A stretch of DNA of 64,000 bases from G963668605 sp963793625 (GTDB lineage Bacteria; Acidobacteriota; Terriglobia; Bryobacterales; Bryobacteraceae): the NCBI GenBank assembly GCA_963793625.1, contig CAWCAT010000025.1, positions 75,375 to 139,374 on the forward strand. The letters are read 5' to 3'. Below, one piece after another: positions 13,009 to 23,473 of the stretch. A program made the translations under genes and the position numbers. Under the pieces are notes generated by a model. It did no database searches, was not told the DNA's origin, and was given only the letters and a program-made list of their open reading frames with translations. Within the stretch, counting starts at the first letter, position 1. Every line of letters starts with the position of its first letter.

Positions 13009-14632
13009 ATGGCTCAACGCAGATCGCTAATTCTTGTTTTACCCCTGTAGTCATCGTTCTGCCTGCACTCTGCTGGGCGGCATGTACGGGCCCAGACTCG
13101 AGGTGTCGGCGGCTGCCGCTGCCACTCGGAGAAGACGATATCACAGAGCCTGCGTCGAACTTTCACCAGAGTCTACAGCGTTGTGGAGGAGAACTCCGCC
13201 GAAAGGTAACCCGGACAAGGCGATCTACAAGGGCGCCATCCCGGGCATGCTGCGGACGCTCGATCCCCACTCGAGTTTCTTCGATCCCACGGGACTTCCA
13301 GATCTGCGCGAAGACCAGAAGGGCCACTACTACGGCGTCGGCATGACGGTGTCCGAGCGCAACACCGGCAAGACGATCGTGATCGCTCCCTTCCCGGGTT
13401 CGCCTGCGTACAAGGCGGGCATCCGGCCGGGCGACGTGATCCTGGGGTCAACGACAAGCCCACCGAAACCTGACGCTCACGAGGTGGCGGATCTGCTCAA
13501 AGGGCCGCGCGGCACGCAGGTTCAAGGTGATGTGATCGCGCGCGAAGGCACGCGACAAGCCGCTGATCTTCAACATCATCCGCGACGAGATTCCGCGCAA
13601 GAGCGTGCAGGACGCATTCTGGCTCGAGCCCGGGATCGCCTACCTGGACATCGAATCCTTCAACGAAAACACCAGCCGCGAAGTGGAAGAGAACTCAGCC
13701 GGCTGGGCGAGAAGAACATCAAGGGCCTGATCCTGGATCTGCGCGAGAATCCCGGCGGGTCTGCTGAACGAAGGCGTGGCCGTGGCGGACCGTTTCCTGC
13801 AGAAAGGCCAGACGATCGTGTCGCACCGCGGGCGCTCCTCGCCGGAGAAGCCTTACATGGCACGCCACGGCAGCGGAGGCCGCGACTATCCGATCGTGGT
13901 GCTGGTGAACCGCTACTCGGCTTCGGCGGCCGAAATCGTGGCCGGCGCCTTGCAGGATCACGACCGCGGCTGGGTGCTGGGCGAAAACACGTTCGGCAAA
14001 GGCCTGGTGCAGACCGTCTATCCCGCTCGCGCGAGAACACGGGACTGGCGCTGACCACGGCGAAATACTACACGCCCAGCGGCCGGCTGATCCAGCGCGA
14101 CTACTCGAACCAGATCTTCCTCGATTACTACACCGCAAGGAACCGGAAGCCAAGAACCCGCTGGACGTGAAGATGACCGACAGCGGCCGGACGGTGTACG
14201 GCGGCGGCGGCATCGCTCCGGACGAGAAGTTCGCGCCGGCCGAAGCTGAACAAGTTCCAGATCGAGACGCTCCTCCGCAAATACGCCTTCTTCAACTTCA
14301 CGGCGAAGTACTTCGGCCGCACGAGACGAAGCTGCCGAAGGGCTGGGAGCCGGATCAAGACGTTGCTGAACGATTTCCACCAGTTCCTGCTGAAGGAAGA
14401 CGTGACCGTTCACCGAAGGCGAGTACGCCGAGAACCTGCCTGGCTCAAGCAGCAACTGAAGCGCGAGATCTACATCACTGCCTTCGGCGTGGACGATGCG
14501 CGGGCGCTACGTGGTCGAGACCGATCCCGTGATTGCCAAGGCCATCGAATCGCTGCCGAAGGCCAAAGCACTGCTTGAAAATGCCAAGAAGATGATCGTA
14601 CAACGCTCCAGCCGCGATCTGAACGCCCGTGA
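13009..14632 (+). CDS. S41-family C-terminal processing peptidase (frameshifts)
   Basis: Probable periplasmic Ctp-type serine protease with a PDZ domain. Starting at ATG 13009 (MAQRRSLILVLPL, an N-terminal signal or anchor), the pieces show MLRTLDPHSSFFDP, the PDZ region (GSPAYKAGIRPGDVILG), IKGLILDLRENPGG, and the catalytic region YSASAAEIVAGALQDH with FGKGLVQT. The Ser of SASAAE and the Lys of GKG fit the Ser/Lys dyad of this family. An extra C-terminal region (FNFTAKYFG, FTEGEYAENL-type) is also typical. At least seven frame shifts occur. The inferred TGA at 14630-14632 overlaps the GTG of guaA. Confidence 0.88.
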
Positions 14633-16436
14633 CAGCAACCGCAAGCCCGGGACGCAGTGCCGTCCCACAAGTCACCGTCCTCGACACCGGGCGGACAGTA
14701 CTGCCATCTGATCGCGCGCAAAGTTCGCGAACTGGGCGTCTACGCCGAAGTCCGCACCAGCGACACGCCGGCCGCCGAACTTGCCGGAGCCAAAGGGCAT
14801 CATCATCTCCGGCGGGCCCTGCAGCGTCTACGAGCCGGACAGTCCCACGGTGGATCCGGCGATTTTCGCCAGGCGCGGCCGTGCTCGGCATCTGCTACGG
14901 CCAGCAGTTGATGGCGCACCTGCTGGGCGGCATCCGTCCGCAAAGGCGACAAGGGCGAGTACGGTCTGGCGCCACTCGACCTGTTCGGATCGGCGTCCCG
15001 CTGTTCCGCGGGTACCGATGCGCGCCAGCAGGTGTGGATGAGCCATCGCGATCACGGTCGAGACCGCTGCCGCCGGATTTCAGCGTTGCAGGGCAGCACG
15101 CCGACCTGCCCCGTGGCGCGCCATGGCGGACCGCCCGCGCAAGCTCTACGGCGTGCAGTTTCATCCCGAGGTGGTGCATACCACCACGGCACGGCAAATC
15201 CTCTCGAACTTTCTGTTCGACATCTGCGGCTGCGCGCCGGACTGGGATCCGCAAGCACCAGACTCCCGCTGATCGAGGAAGCGCATCCGCGAAGTCGTCG
15301 GCGACCGCAACGTGTTCTTCTTCGTGAGCGGCGGCGTCGATTCCACCGTGGCCTACACGCTCTGCCTGCGGGCGCTGGGCGACGCAGCGCGTGCGCGGCA
15401 TTTACGTCGATACGGGCCTGATGCGCGAGGGCGAAACAGAGTTCGTCGGGGAGTGTTCCAGCGACTGGGTGCGAACGGCTTCGCGTCGGAATGCGCCGAG
15501 ACCCGCTTTCTGGGCGCGCTCGCCGGCGTGTCGCGATCCGGAGAAGAAGCGCCACATCATCGGCGAGAAGTTCGTCGAGGTGCAGGAGCGGATTCTGCAG
15601 ACCGGGCATTTTCTGGACGGCAACTGGATTCTGGGACAGGGAACGATTTATCCCGACACCATCGAATCCGGCGGCACCGCCAAAGCGGACTTGATCAAGA
15701 CGCACCACAACCGCGTCGCCGGCATTCAGCGACTGATCGAAGAGAACCGGATCGTCGAGCCGCTCAGCCTGCTGTATAAGGACGAGGTGCGCGAGATCGG
15801 CCGCGAGCTTGGCCTTCCTGGGGAATTTCTCGAGCGGCACCCGTTTCCGGGTCCGGGCCTGGCGATCCGCTGCCTGTGCGCCGAGTTGGATGAACCGCTG
15901 ACGCGCCTGGACGAAGGCTGGCTGGTGCCGGTGCATTCGGTAGGCGTGCAGGGCGACTCGCGCAGCTACCGTCCGGTGCTGGCGATCGAAGACGTTCCCC
16001 ACGCCGCAAACGAACCTCCAGGACCGCGCGACGGAACTGATCAACGCACTTGCCGGTATCAACCGCGTGATGGCCTTGGCGGGCTCCAGAATGCCCCTAG
16101 CTGACATGCAGGTGCTGCAGAGCGAACTGCACACAGTCCGACTCGACCGTCTGCGTCAAGCTGATTCGATCGTGAGACGCATGTGCCAGGACAGCGGCTT
16201 CGAAAAGCAGGTCTGGCAGTTCCCGGTGATCCTGATACCTGCAGGCACTCCGGATCTGCCGGATTCTGTCGTGTTGCGCCCGATCCACTCGGTGGACGGC
16301 ATGACCGCTCAGTCTGTGACGATGCCTGAAGATCTGCTTACGCCAGATGACCGCCGCGATTCTGGACGTGGACGGAATCTGCGCGGTGTTTTACGACCTG
16401 ACGCACAAACCTCCGGGCACGATTGAGTGGGAGTGA
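14629..16436 (+). CDS. guaA: GMP synthase (glutamine-hydrolysing), frameshifts
   Basis: Converts XMP to GMP with glutamine as nitrogen donor. From GTG 14629 the pieces show VTVLDTGGQYCHLIARKVRE, the amidotransferase nucleophile elbow LGICYGQQLMAHLLGG, the catalytic HPEV of YGVQFHPEVVH, then the ATP pyrophosphatase P-loop FVSGGVDSTVAYTL and the dimerisation domain with FLERHPFPGPGLAIRCL. The protein ends with GTIEWE, a common GuaA C-terminus, and TGA at 16434. At around 600 residues it is longer than the roughly 525 of E. coli. About ten frame shifts interrupt it, which for an essential gene argues for sequence error. It converges with mutL, two bases apart. Confidence 0.93.
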
Positions 16437-16438
16437 AG

Positions 16439-18458
16439 CTAAATCCGGTGGAAGCTCTTCAGAATGTCCCTCATAGAGTAGCGCAGTGCGACTGGACGGC
16501 CGTGCGGGCAGCTCATGGGACAGTCGGTTTGACCCAGGGCGTGCAGGAGCCATTCCATCTTTCCCTGGTCCAGACGCATGTTGATCTTGATCGCGGCGCG
16601 GCAGGCTACTGAGGCTGCGATACCACGGCGCAGATCGTCGAGCGAAACCCTGCGGAGGTCCTTCTCTGCGATTTCGAGCACTTCGTAGATCAGGCGTTCG
16701 ACATCGGCGGGCCCGATGCCTGCGGGAGCGGCCTTGACGGCGATCGTGCGCGTCCCGAAAAGCTCAGTCTCGAAACCCATCCGATTCAGTTCGTCCGCGA
16801 TTCGCGCGTACTCGAGCTGCTGCCCAGCCGAAAGCTCGATCAGAATCGGCATTAGCAGATGCTGCATCTCCACCTTGCCGGACGCGCTCTGTTTCAGCAC
16901 CTGCTCAAACAGGATACGCTCATGTGCGACGTGCTGGTCAATGATCCATAACCCATCGCGCCCGGCCGCGATAATGAAGCTCTCGTGCAGTTGACCCAGC
17001 GGGCGAAGGTCTTTCAGCGATGCGAGCGTACCCGGCTCATCCAGAATCGCGCCTGCCGGAAAGCCACCGTGAGTATCCGGGACGGGCAGCGACGTCAGCG
17101 GCTGGATATCATGCCGCGGGACCTCGATCTTGTCTCCGCTGAAATCGAAGCGGGGCTCGGGCGAGCTTGGACGCTGCAGCGTGTATGACGGTAATTCCTC
17201 ATTAGGCGGAGCCTCCGGCAGCAGTGACGGGATCTCGGCCAGGCGTTCGTTTTCCAGCTGCTGCGTGAATTCCGAATAGGGCAGCGCGGCACCCGCCTGC
17301 GGCTGTTCCGAGACTGGCTGGCGCGTCAGCGGACTTACCGGAACCGGGAACGATGGTGCCGGACGGCTCTCCATCAGGCGTCCGCGAATGCGATCGCGCA
17401 CAAAATCGTGGACATGCGAGGCGTGCCGGAAGCGCACTTCGGTCTTGGATGGGTGGACGTTCACATCTACTTCGCGAGCATCGCAATCTAGGAACAGGAG
17501 TGCGAACGGGTAGCATCCGGGCGGAATGAGATTGTGATAGGCCGAAGAGATCGCGTGCAGCAGCAACTTGTCGCGAATCAGGCGGCCGTTCACGAATAGA
17601 TAAACCGAGTTGCGATTCGACTTTTGAACCTGTGGACGCGAGACGAAACCGCGCAGACAGAAAACGCGCAGGTTGGGTTCCTCGCCTTCTTCTCCATCGT
17701 CCTCGAAGGCGTTCAATTGCGCCGTCACGGAAGCCGAAGGGGGCATGTAGGGCGGCGGCAGTTTCAGTTCGCTTTCTTCGACTCCCAAATCGACCAGTTC
17801 ATCGAGCACCTGGCTGCCGAATACCTGATATACGCGCTCGCGCATCTCGGTCACAGGCGTCACGCGCAGCAACTCGTTCGCGCCATGTGTCAGTTGGAAA
17901 GTTTTGTCCGGATGAGCAAGGCTGTAGTGGGTTACGAGTGATGCGATGTGCGCCAGTTCCGTCTGGTCCGTACGCAGGAATTTTTTGCGAGCCGGAACAT
18001 TGAAGAACAGATCCCGCACTGTGATGACGGTGCCCGCGGCAAGCGCCGCCTCTTCACTCTTCAACATCTTGCCACCCGCAGATTTCGACGAAAGAGCCCG
18101 TCTCTTCCTCTCGCGCGCGTGTTTCCAGAGTCAACCGGGATACGGATGCAATCGAAGGTAAGGCCTCACCGCGGAAGCCCAGCGTGGCTATGGAGAGCAG
18201 ATCGTGAACGTCGCTCAGTTTGCTTGTTGCATGCCGCTCAAAGGCGAGCATGGCATCATCGCGCACCATGCCGCAGCCATCGTCGGTGATGCGGATCAAG
18301 CGGCGTCCGCCGCTTTCGACGTCGACGCGAATGTTGTTGGCACCCGCGTCGAGAGAGTTCTCAAGCAGTTCTTTGACGACCGAAGCCGGGCGCTCCACAA
18401 CCTCTCCGGCAGCGATCTTGTTGGCGACGTTGTCGGAGAGAACGCGGATACGACCCAT
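16439..18458 (-). CDS. mutL: DNA mismatch repair protein MutL (one frameshift)
   Basis: Mismatch repair matchmaker ATPase. The N-terminal GHKL domain starts at ATG 18458 with IAAGEVVERPASVVKELLEN, DAGANNI, DDGCGM and TLGFRGEALPSI. A shift near 18065 separates this from the rest, which includes the VRDLFFNVPARKKF region. The C-terminal domain has the endonuclease metal motif as DQHVAHERILFE (Val in place of the usual Ala), ACRAAIK and CPHGRP, so this is the nicking type found in bacteria without MutH. About 670 residues. mutS is not in the window. It is co-oriented with the TolC-type gene, 16 bases downstream of it. Confidence 0.95.
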
Positions 18459-18474
18459 CAGTATGGCTTCGTAC

Positions 18475-20130
18475 TTATTTTACGACTACGCCACGAGTTT
18501 CGAGAAGTTCACCGGTCCGCTGATACAGAGTGAGCATGTTGCGTTTGTACTGCACCGATTGGTTAACCACCGTGGCTTGAGCGTTCACGAGCCGTGTTTC
18601 GGCGTCCAGCACAAAGAAGATCGTGGTAGTGCCGAGGTCGTATTTCTTCTGTTCCGCATCGAGCAACTTCTGCGCAAGGTCCAGGCCGACCTTGGCGATT
18701 TCGATACTGGCGACGCTGGATTCCACCTGAGTGACCGCATTGAGGACATCCAGACGGATGGTCTGTTCCAGACTGCGAGCGCGCAGTGAATTGAGCTTCT
18801 TGCTTACGAGCGTATCGGCAAGGTTGGCCTTGGCCGCTCGATCGCGGATCGGCAGCGTTAACCTGAGGCCGAAGGTGTAGGTCGGGTACGAGAATCCGAA
18901 GACTTGACTGAGCGCATCTCCAAAACCGCCGGGGAGCGGCACTATGGCGCCCGCACTGGTTCCGCCGCCTGGTATAGCGGTTTCGCGTGGGTAGTAGATT
19001 CCGCCACGGCCGGTCGCGCTATAGGAACCCGTCAAGGACAGGTCAGGGCGAAGGGCGTTGGTGTTCTGCTGCAGTTGCAGATCATCAATATCCAGACTCT
19101 GCAGTTGCGCGCGAAGATCGGGCCGGCGCTTGAGCGCTTTCTCCACCAGGTTTTCCCGGTCGATTGTTGTGCTATCGGCGGCGGCGTAGGGGCTCTCCGA
19201 CAATGTCAGCGGGAGCGTGCGGTAACGCGGGTCGAGATCGGCGCCCAACTGGCGGCGCAGAGCATCCTCCGCTGTAATCAGCCGGAATTTGGCCTGCGTG
19301 ACCTGAATACGCTGCTGCTCGTATTGCGCCTGCGGGTTGTAGATGTCGAGAGGCGAAATGGCGCCCAGTTCCAATTCCCGCTGATTACGCTTGAGCTGCT
19401 TGCTCAGGTTGTCCAAACCCTTTTCCTGGACCTTCAAATTCTCGCGTTCCAGAATAACCTGCCAGTAGGCGTTCTCAGCCGTAACCAGCAAACGGGTGAT
19501 CTGATCTTCCAGGGTGTACTCGCTCTGGCGCAGGCGACTGCGGGCGATCGTAATCGGAAGCTTGGTAACGTATGCTCCGCGATTGCGCAACAGAGGCTGT
19601 ATGAAACCAAACGTCATGCCCGAGTTGATCGAAGGATTGTAATAGGTGAACGAGTTGTTCGTCGAAGTCTTGCTGGCCGTGAATCCGACGTTGAACTGCG
19701 TGCCGGTCTGCAGCCGCTGGTTATATGAGAACGACGCCGGCTGCGTCAATTGATTCAGGGTTGCGGCGCCGGCGAGAATGTCGCTGGGCTGCGACTTCGC
19801 CCGCTGGCTATTGAAGGACGCGGTCAGCGTCGGATCAAACACGCCAAACGCACGCATGATCGCGTTCTGCTGGGTTTCCACGGTCACCCGTTGAATGGTG
19901 ACATCGGTGTTGTTGGCCATCACCAGCTCAAGATACGAGCGAAGTGACAGCTCAAGGTTGCCGCCCACTACGAATTCGTCCAGGCGCACCGGGGCCTTCA
20001 GTTCCACACGATTCGACGGCGTCGAAAAGTGGAATCGGAAATAGGCCGGAGTGGGAGCGAACGGCGCACTCGTTTGCGCCAGCGCCGAAGAGGCGACCAA
20101 GAAGATGCAAGCAAAAAATCCAAATCGCAT
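18475..20130 (-). CDS. TolC-family outer membrane efflux protein
   Basis: Outer membrane channel expected to pair with the adaptors and permease encoded upstream. 551 residues, beginning with a clear signal peptide (MRFGFFACIFLVASSALAQ). Two repeated OEP-type coiled-coil halves are visible: one around residues 70-290 (LRSYLELVMANNTDVTIQ, then LKRNQRELELGAISPLDIY) and one in the C-terminal half (LVEKALKRRPDLRAQLQS, then AEQKKYDLGTTTIFFVLDAE). The last is a variant of the family's repeated L-G-x-S/T-turn. The frame is intact. It sits 69 bases after the permease gene on the same strand. Confidence 0.9.
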   Translation of the reverse strand: MRFGFFACIFLVASSALAQTSAPFAPTPAYFRFHFSTPSNRVELKAPVRLDEFVVGGNLELSLRSYLELVMANNTDVTIQRVTVETQQNAIMRAFGVFDPTLTASFNSQRAKSQPSDILAGAATLNQLTQPASFSYNQRLQTGTQFNVGFTASKTSTNNSFTYYNPSINSGMTFGFIQPLLRNRGAYVTKLPITIARSRLRQSEYTLEDQITRLLVTAENAYWQVILERENLKVQEKGLDNLSKQLKRNQRELELGAISPLDIYNPQAQYEQQRIQVTQAKFRLITAEDALRRQLGADLDPRYRTLPLTLSESPYAAADSTTIDRENLVEKALKRRPDLRAQLQSLDIDDLQLQQNTNALRPDLSLTGSYSATGRGGIYYPRETAIPGGGTSAGAIVPLPGGFGDALSQVFGFSYPTYTFGLRLTLPIRDRAAKANLADTLVSKKLNSLRARSLEQTIRLDVLNAVTQVESSVASIEIAKVGLDLAQKLLDAEQKKYDLGTTTIFFVLDAETRLVNAQATVVNQSVQYKRNMLTLYQRTGELLETRGVVVK

Positions 20131-20199
20131 GATGACTCGTATTAGCCTTCGGGCAACACGGTGCCAAGTGCAAACCCGTGCCGCCCCGTGGCTCTTTCC

Positions 20200-21459
20200 T
20201 TATTCGTAACGAATTGCTTCAATCGGATCCAGCTTGGCTGCCTGGACCGCGGGATAAATACCAAATAGAAGACCAATGCCGCACGATACGCCGAAAGCGA
20301 CGGCGATCGATGAGAAGGTAACGTCTGTCTGCCAACCTGCCGCCGCGGCAATCACCTTTGATAGCGTGTATCCGAAAACAACACCGATCAAACCGCCCAA
20401 GATTGAAATTAGTACCGCTTCTGTCAGGAACTGACGAATAATGTCCGCCTGTCGTGCACCGATGGCGCGGCGGATACCGATTTCACGCGTGCGTTCCAAT
20501 ACCGTCGCCAACATGATGTTCATGATACCGATGCCGCCCACCAGCAACGAAATGCCGGCGATACAAATCATGACGACGCTGAAGATGAACTGTGTGCGAC
20601 GCTTTTGCTCCAGCAGTCCTGCAGGCACGGTGATTGTGAAATCGCCTGCGTCCTTATGCGTCGCGGTCAGAATCGCATTGACGACGTTGGCCGTCTCCAC
20701 CGAGTCCGTCCCGTTGTTGACACGGATGTAAATGCCGTCAATCTCGTCCTTTAGATAACTGTTATTATCTTCGAAACGGCGCATCACTGTGTTCAGTGGA
20801 GCGATTACCAGGTTGTTGCGGTTGGCCACTTCGAGACCTTCCACATCGCTATCCGCCGTGGCCTGCTGTGCCAGAATGCCTATAACCTGCAGCCAGGTAT
20901 CGTTGATTTTGACGAACTTTCCGACGGCGGGCTCATAGCCCAACAGGTTTACTTTCGCAGACTCACCAAGCACGCAGACCGGAGCCGAACGTGCGTTGTC
21001 GTCATCATTGAAGAATCGGCCGTCCATCACTTTCAAGCTGTTGATTGTGATGTAATTCGGTTCCACGCCGATCAACAATGGCGGTTCAGTAGCGGTTTTC
21101 GGTAGGACCTTGAGCGGCTTAAAGCGCTTGCGGGGAGTCAGAGCCTCAATGCCCTGGACGTTCTCTGCAATCGCGCGATAATCGCGGAAAGTCATGCCAG
21201 GCGAAATCGCGCGGCGAGCCTGCAACTCGTTGCGGTCCACTGCCTCTTTCGCTTCGATGATGATGTTGTTGACGCCCAGCAGGTCAATATAGCTCATCAT
21301 TTCCTTCTGCGCGCCGGCTGTGATGGATAACATAGCTACCACCGCACCCACGCCGAAGATCATGCCGAGCATAGTAAGCAAGCTGCGCAGCTTGTGCACA
21401 AGGAGGCTCGAAAGCCCCATGTAAAGTTCAGGTAAGATTCCGGAAACGCCGCCAGCCAT
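20200..21459 (-). CDS. MacB-like ABC transporter permease (FtsX/MacB_PCD)
   Basis: 419-residue membrane protein with an N-terminal helix (LRSLLTMLGMIFGVGAVVAM), a large periplasmic MacB_PCD-type domain and three C-terminal helices. These include the characteristic LVGGIGIMNIMLATVLERTREIGIRRAIGAR stretch and PVQAAKLDPIEAIRYE-type ending. The nucleotide-binding domain of classical MacB is absent, so the ATPase must be a separate gene, and none is in this operon. It overlaps no neighbour: four bases separate it from the upstream adaptor. Likely role: efflux or mechanotransmission of an unknown substrate. The frame is intact. Confidence 0.9.
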   Translation of the reverse strand: MAGGVSGILPELYMGLSSLLVHKLRSLLTMLGMIFGVGAVVAMLSITAGAQKEMMSYIDLLGVNNIIIEAKEAVDRNELQARRAISPGMTFRDYRAIAENVQGIEALTPRKRFKPLKVLPKTATEPPLLIGVEPNYITINSLKVMDGRFFNDDDNARSAPVCVLGESAKVNLLGYEPAVGKFVKINDTWLQVIGILAQQATADSDVEGLEVANRNNLVIAPLNTVMRRFEDNNSYLKDEIDGIYIRVNNGTDSVETANVVNAILTATHKDAGDFTITVPAGLLEQKRRTQFIFSVVMICIAGISLLVGGIGIMNIMLATVLERTREIGIRRAIGARQADIIRQFLTEAVLISILGGLIGVVFGYTLSKVIAAAAGWQTDVTFSSIAVAFGVSCGIGLLFGIYPAVQAAKLDPIEAIRYE

Positions 21460-21462
21460 GAT

Positions 21463-23433
21463 TTACTTGCCTCCCTTTCCGCCAGCCGGCATTCCACCCA
21501 TTGGGTTTCCGCCGCCGCCAGAAGAGGACGTATCTTGTTTCTTCTTCTTGTCGCCGGGCTTCTCGAAGGGATCGGACAGTGCGATAGTCTCGCCCTGCTT
21601 CAAACCTTCGCCAATCACCAGCGTCGATTCACTGCGCTTCAACGGTTTGAGAACGCGTTCATCCCACTTGCCCGGTGCTGTCTGCACATAGGCGATAAGC
21701 TTTCCGTTCTTTTCGAAGACCGCCTGATTCGGAATATGTATCGCGTTCGAAATCTTTTCGACGATGATTTCCACATCCGACAACAGACCCGGACGGATAA
21801 GCACGTCCAGTTGCGAATCTTCTTCGGGAGTCGGCGGCAACTTGGCGTTGGCGAGTTCTTTCTCGCTGAACTGCCCGCCTCCAAAGGACGGCATGCGGAA
21901 CATTCCTGGACCCGACTCGCCGCCACCCGGCCCTCTTGCCATTACGCCGGGAGGACCACCAGCCTCGCCCCGTTTGGAACCCTCACCTTTTTTGGAACCG
22001 TCGCCTTTTTTGGAAGCGTCACCCTTCTTGGAAGCGTCAGCGGGCTTCACTCCCGCTGCCTTTTGGACTTCCGCAAGAAGTTTCGTGCGTTCTTCCGCCG
22101 ATAGGTCCTGCATGCTGCGGCCGTTAAGGGCCTTCTGCATCGCATCGCGCATCTTCTTCCGGTCCTCATCGGAGAGGCTCGCGAACTGGCTTCCGCCACC
22201 GCCGCCACCGCCTTGACGACCAGCACCACCACCGCCGCGACGTCCGCCGCCAGCGCTGGCTTCAGCTCCGGGCGCACCGCCACTTCCACCTTCCGGACCA
22301 CCAGCGCCGGGCATCCCGGGCATTCCTCCGCCCATTGCCATCATGGGCATACCCGTGGTCACGGGCTTTTTCCGATTCTGCTCGGCGGTCGCCAGCACGC
22401 GCTTGATCTGCTCTTCATTGGAGCCAAGCTCTTTCAGCAACGTGCGCATGTCGATTGAGAACGTAACGTCGAATTTCTTCGCCGGATCAGCCGAAAAGAA
22501 ATTCGCGCTGGCCGTTCCACTCATGCTCTTGATCTGCCCGTGGAATCTCTTCTCGGGAATCGCATCGAGAGCGATCAGAACGTCCTGGCCTTCCTTCAGG
22601 TTGGCGCGATCAAGTTCGCCGACCTTGGCGTTTACTTCCAGTTCAGAGAGATCGAGCACGTCCGCGACAGCCATCCCCGGTGAGACCTGGTCGCCTTCAC
22701 GGATATCCGGCAGCGCCATACCGAACATACGGGATCCGCTGAAATTCTGGCGCACGGCAATCAGCCCGCTCATCGGAGCGAGCAACTTAACCTGCCCCAG
22801 GCGCTGTTTTTCGCGAGCCATTTCCAGGTTCGCTTTGTTCTTGCGTTCCTGAAGTACGGCCATTTCGGCGTTGGAGCGCTCCTGACGCGACTTGATATCG
22901 CTCTCGAGCTGCTTCAAACGGCGGCGCGCTTCTTCCAGCGTCAACAGATTCTTCTGCGCATCGATCTTCGAAATCAGTTCATTGCGCTTCACTTCGAGTT
23001 CGGCGCGGCGCACCGCATAACGCGAACGGAGCAGTTCCACCTGGTCTTGATTGGCACTGATGGCCAGATCGGCTTTGGCCTTCTTCATCTGCTCATCAAG
23101 CTGTTCCAGTTCGAGTTCTTTCTCTTCGAGGCGTGAGCGGACTTCCGAGTCGTCAAACTCGACGATCAGGTCCTTCTCTCTGGCAAATGCGCCGAGAGCC
23201 GCAAGCCGCGTCACCTGTACAGTTCCGAACAGATTCGGTGCCACGAGCGTAGCGGAGCGGACAGCCCGCAATTCTCCGCGCGCATAACTGCGCACCACCA
23301 CGTCGCCTTGCCGAACCTTCGTGGTCGCAATCTGCTGCTGGCGCTGTGGCATCTGCTGGAACATGCGATACCCGCCCCAGCCCGCAGCCAGCACCACAAG
23401 CAAAATAATTAGTTTAATCAGTGCCTTTTTCAT
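21463..23433 (-). CDS. HlyD/RND-type periplasmic adaptor with low-complexity insert
   Basis: 656-residue membrane-fusion protein. It has an N-terminal membrane helix (LIKLIILLVVLAAGWGGYRMF), a lipoyl-like half (GDVVVRSYARGELRA), a long coiled coil of about 130 residues, the second half (LAPMSGLIAVRQNFSG) and a beta-barrel region (VADVLDLSELEVNAKVGE). Between the barrel and the membrane-proximal domain lies an unusual stretch of roughly 190 residues rich in Gly, then lysine-rich repeats (KKGDAS, KKGDGS, KKGEGS), which typical adaptors lack. The C-terminal domain resumes with VLIRPGLLSDVEIIVEKI. It is the third of three adjacent adaptors. The frame is intact. Confidence 0.88.
   Translation of the reverse strand: MKKALIKLIILLVVLAAGWGGYRMFQQMPQRQQQIATTKVRQGDVVVRSYARGELRAVRSATLVAPNLFGTVQVTRLAALGAFAREKDLIVEFDDSEVRSRLEEKELELEQLDEQMKKAKADLAISANQDQVELLRSRYAVRRAELEVKRNELISKIDAQKNLLTLEEARRRLKQLESDIKSRQERSNAEMAVLQERKNKANLEMAREKQRLGQVKLLAPMSGLIAVRQNFSGSRMFGMALPDIREGDQVSPGMAVADVLDLSELEVNAKVGELDRANLKEGQDVLIALDAIPEKRFHGQIKSMSGTASANFFSADPAKKFDVTFSIDMRTLLKELGSNEEQIKRVLATAEQNRKKPVTTGMPMMAMGGGMPGMPGAGGPEGGSGGAPGAEASAGGGRRGGGGAGRQGGGGGGGSQFASLSDEDRKKMRDAMQKALNGRSMQDLSAEERTKLLAEVQKAAGVKPADASKKGDASKKGDGSKKGEGSKRGEAGGPPGVMARGPGGGESGPGMFRMPSFGGGQFSEKELANAKLPPTPEEDSQLDVLIRPGLLSDVEIIVEKISNAIHIPNQAVFEKNGKLIAYVQTAPGKWDERVLKPLKRSESTLVIGEGLKQGETIALSDPFEKPGDKKKKQDTSSSGGGGNPMGGMPAGGKGGK
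21973..22044 (-). repeat. Four 18-bp tandem repeats inside an adaptor gene
   Basis: Four consecutive 18-base units (21973-21990, 21991-22008, 22009-22026, 22027-22044) encode the hexapeptide repeats of the form S-K-K-G-(D/E)-(A/G). Units differ at a few positions, mostly third codon bases. A hydrophilic, charged linker of variable length is the likely product. Confidence 0.85.
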
Positions 23434-23473
23434 ATCAGGAAGTACTACCGAATTCCGGGGATCTCGCCCGAAG

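Noticed and set aside
21973..22044. The 18-bp repeat array as a CRISPR or regulatory repeat
   Set aside because: Units are directly adjacent without spacers and stay in the adaptor's reading frame.
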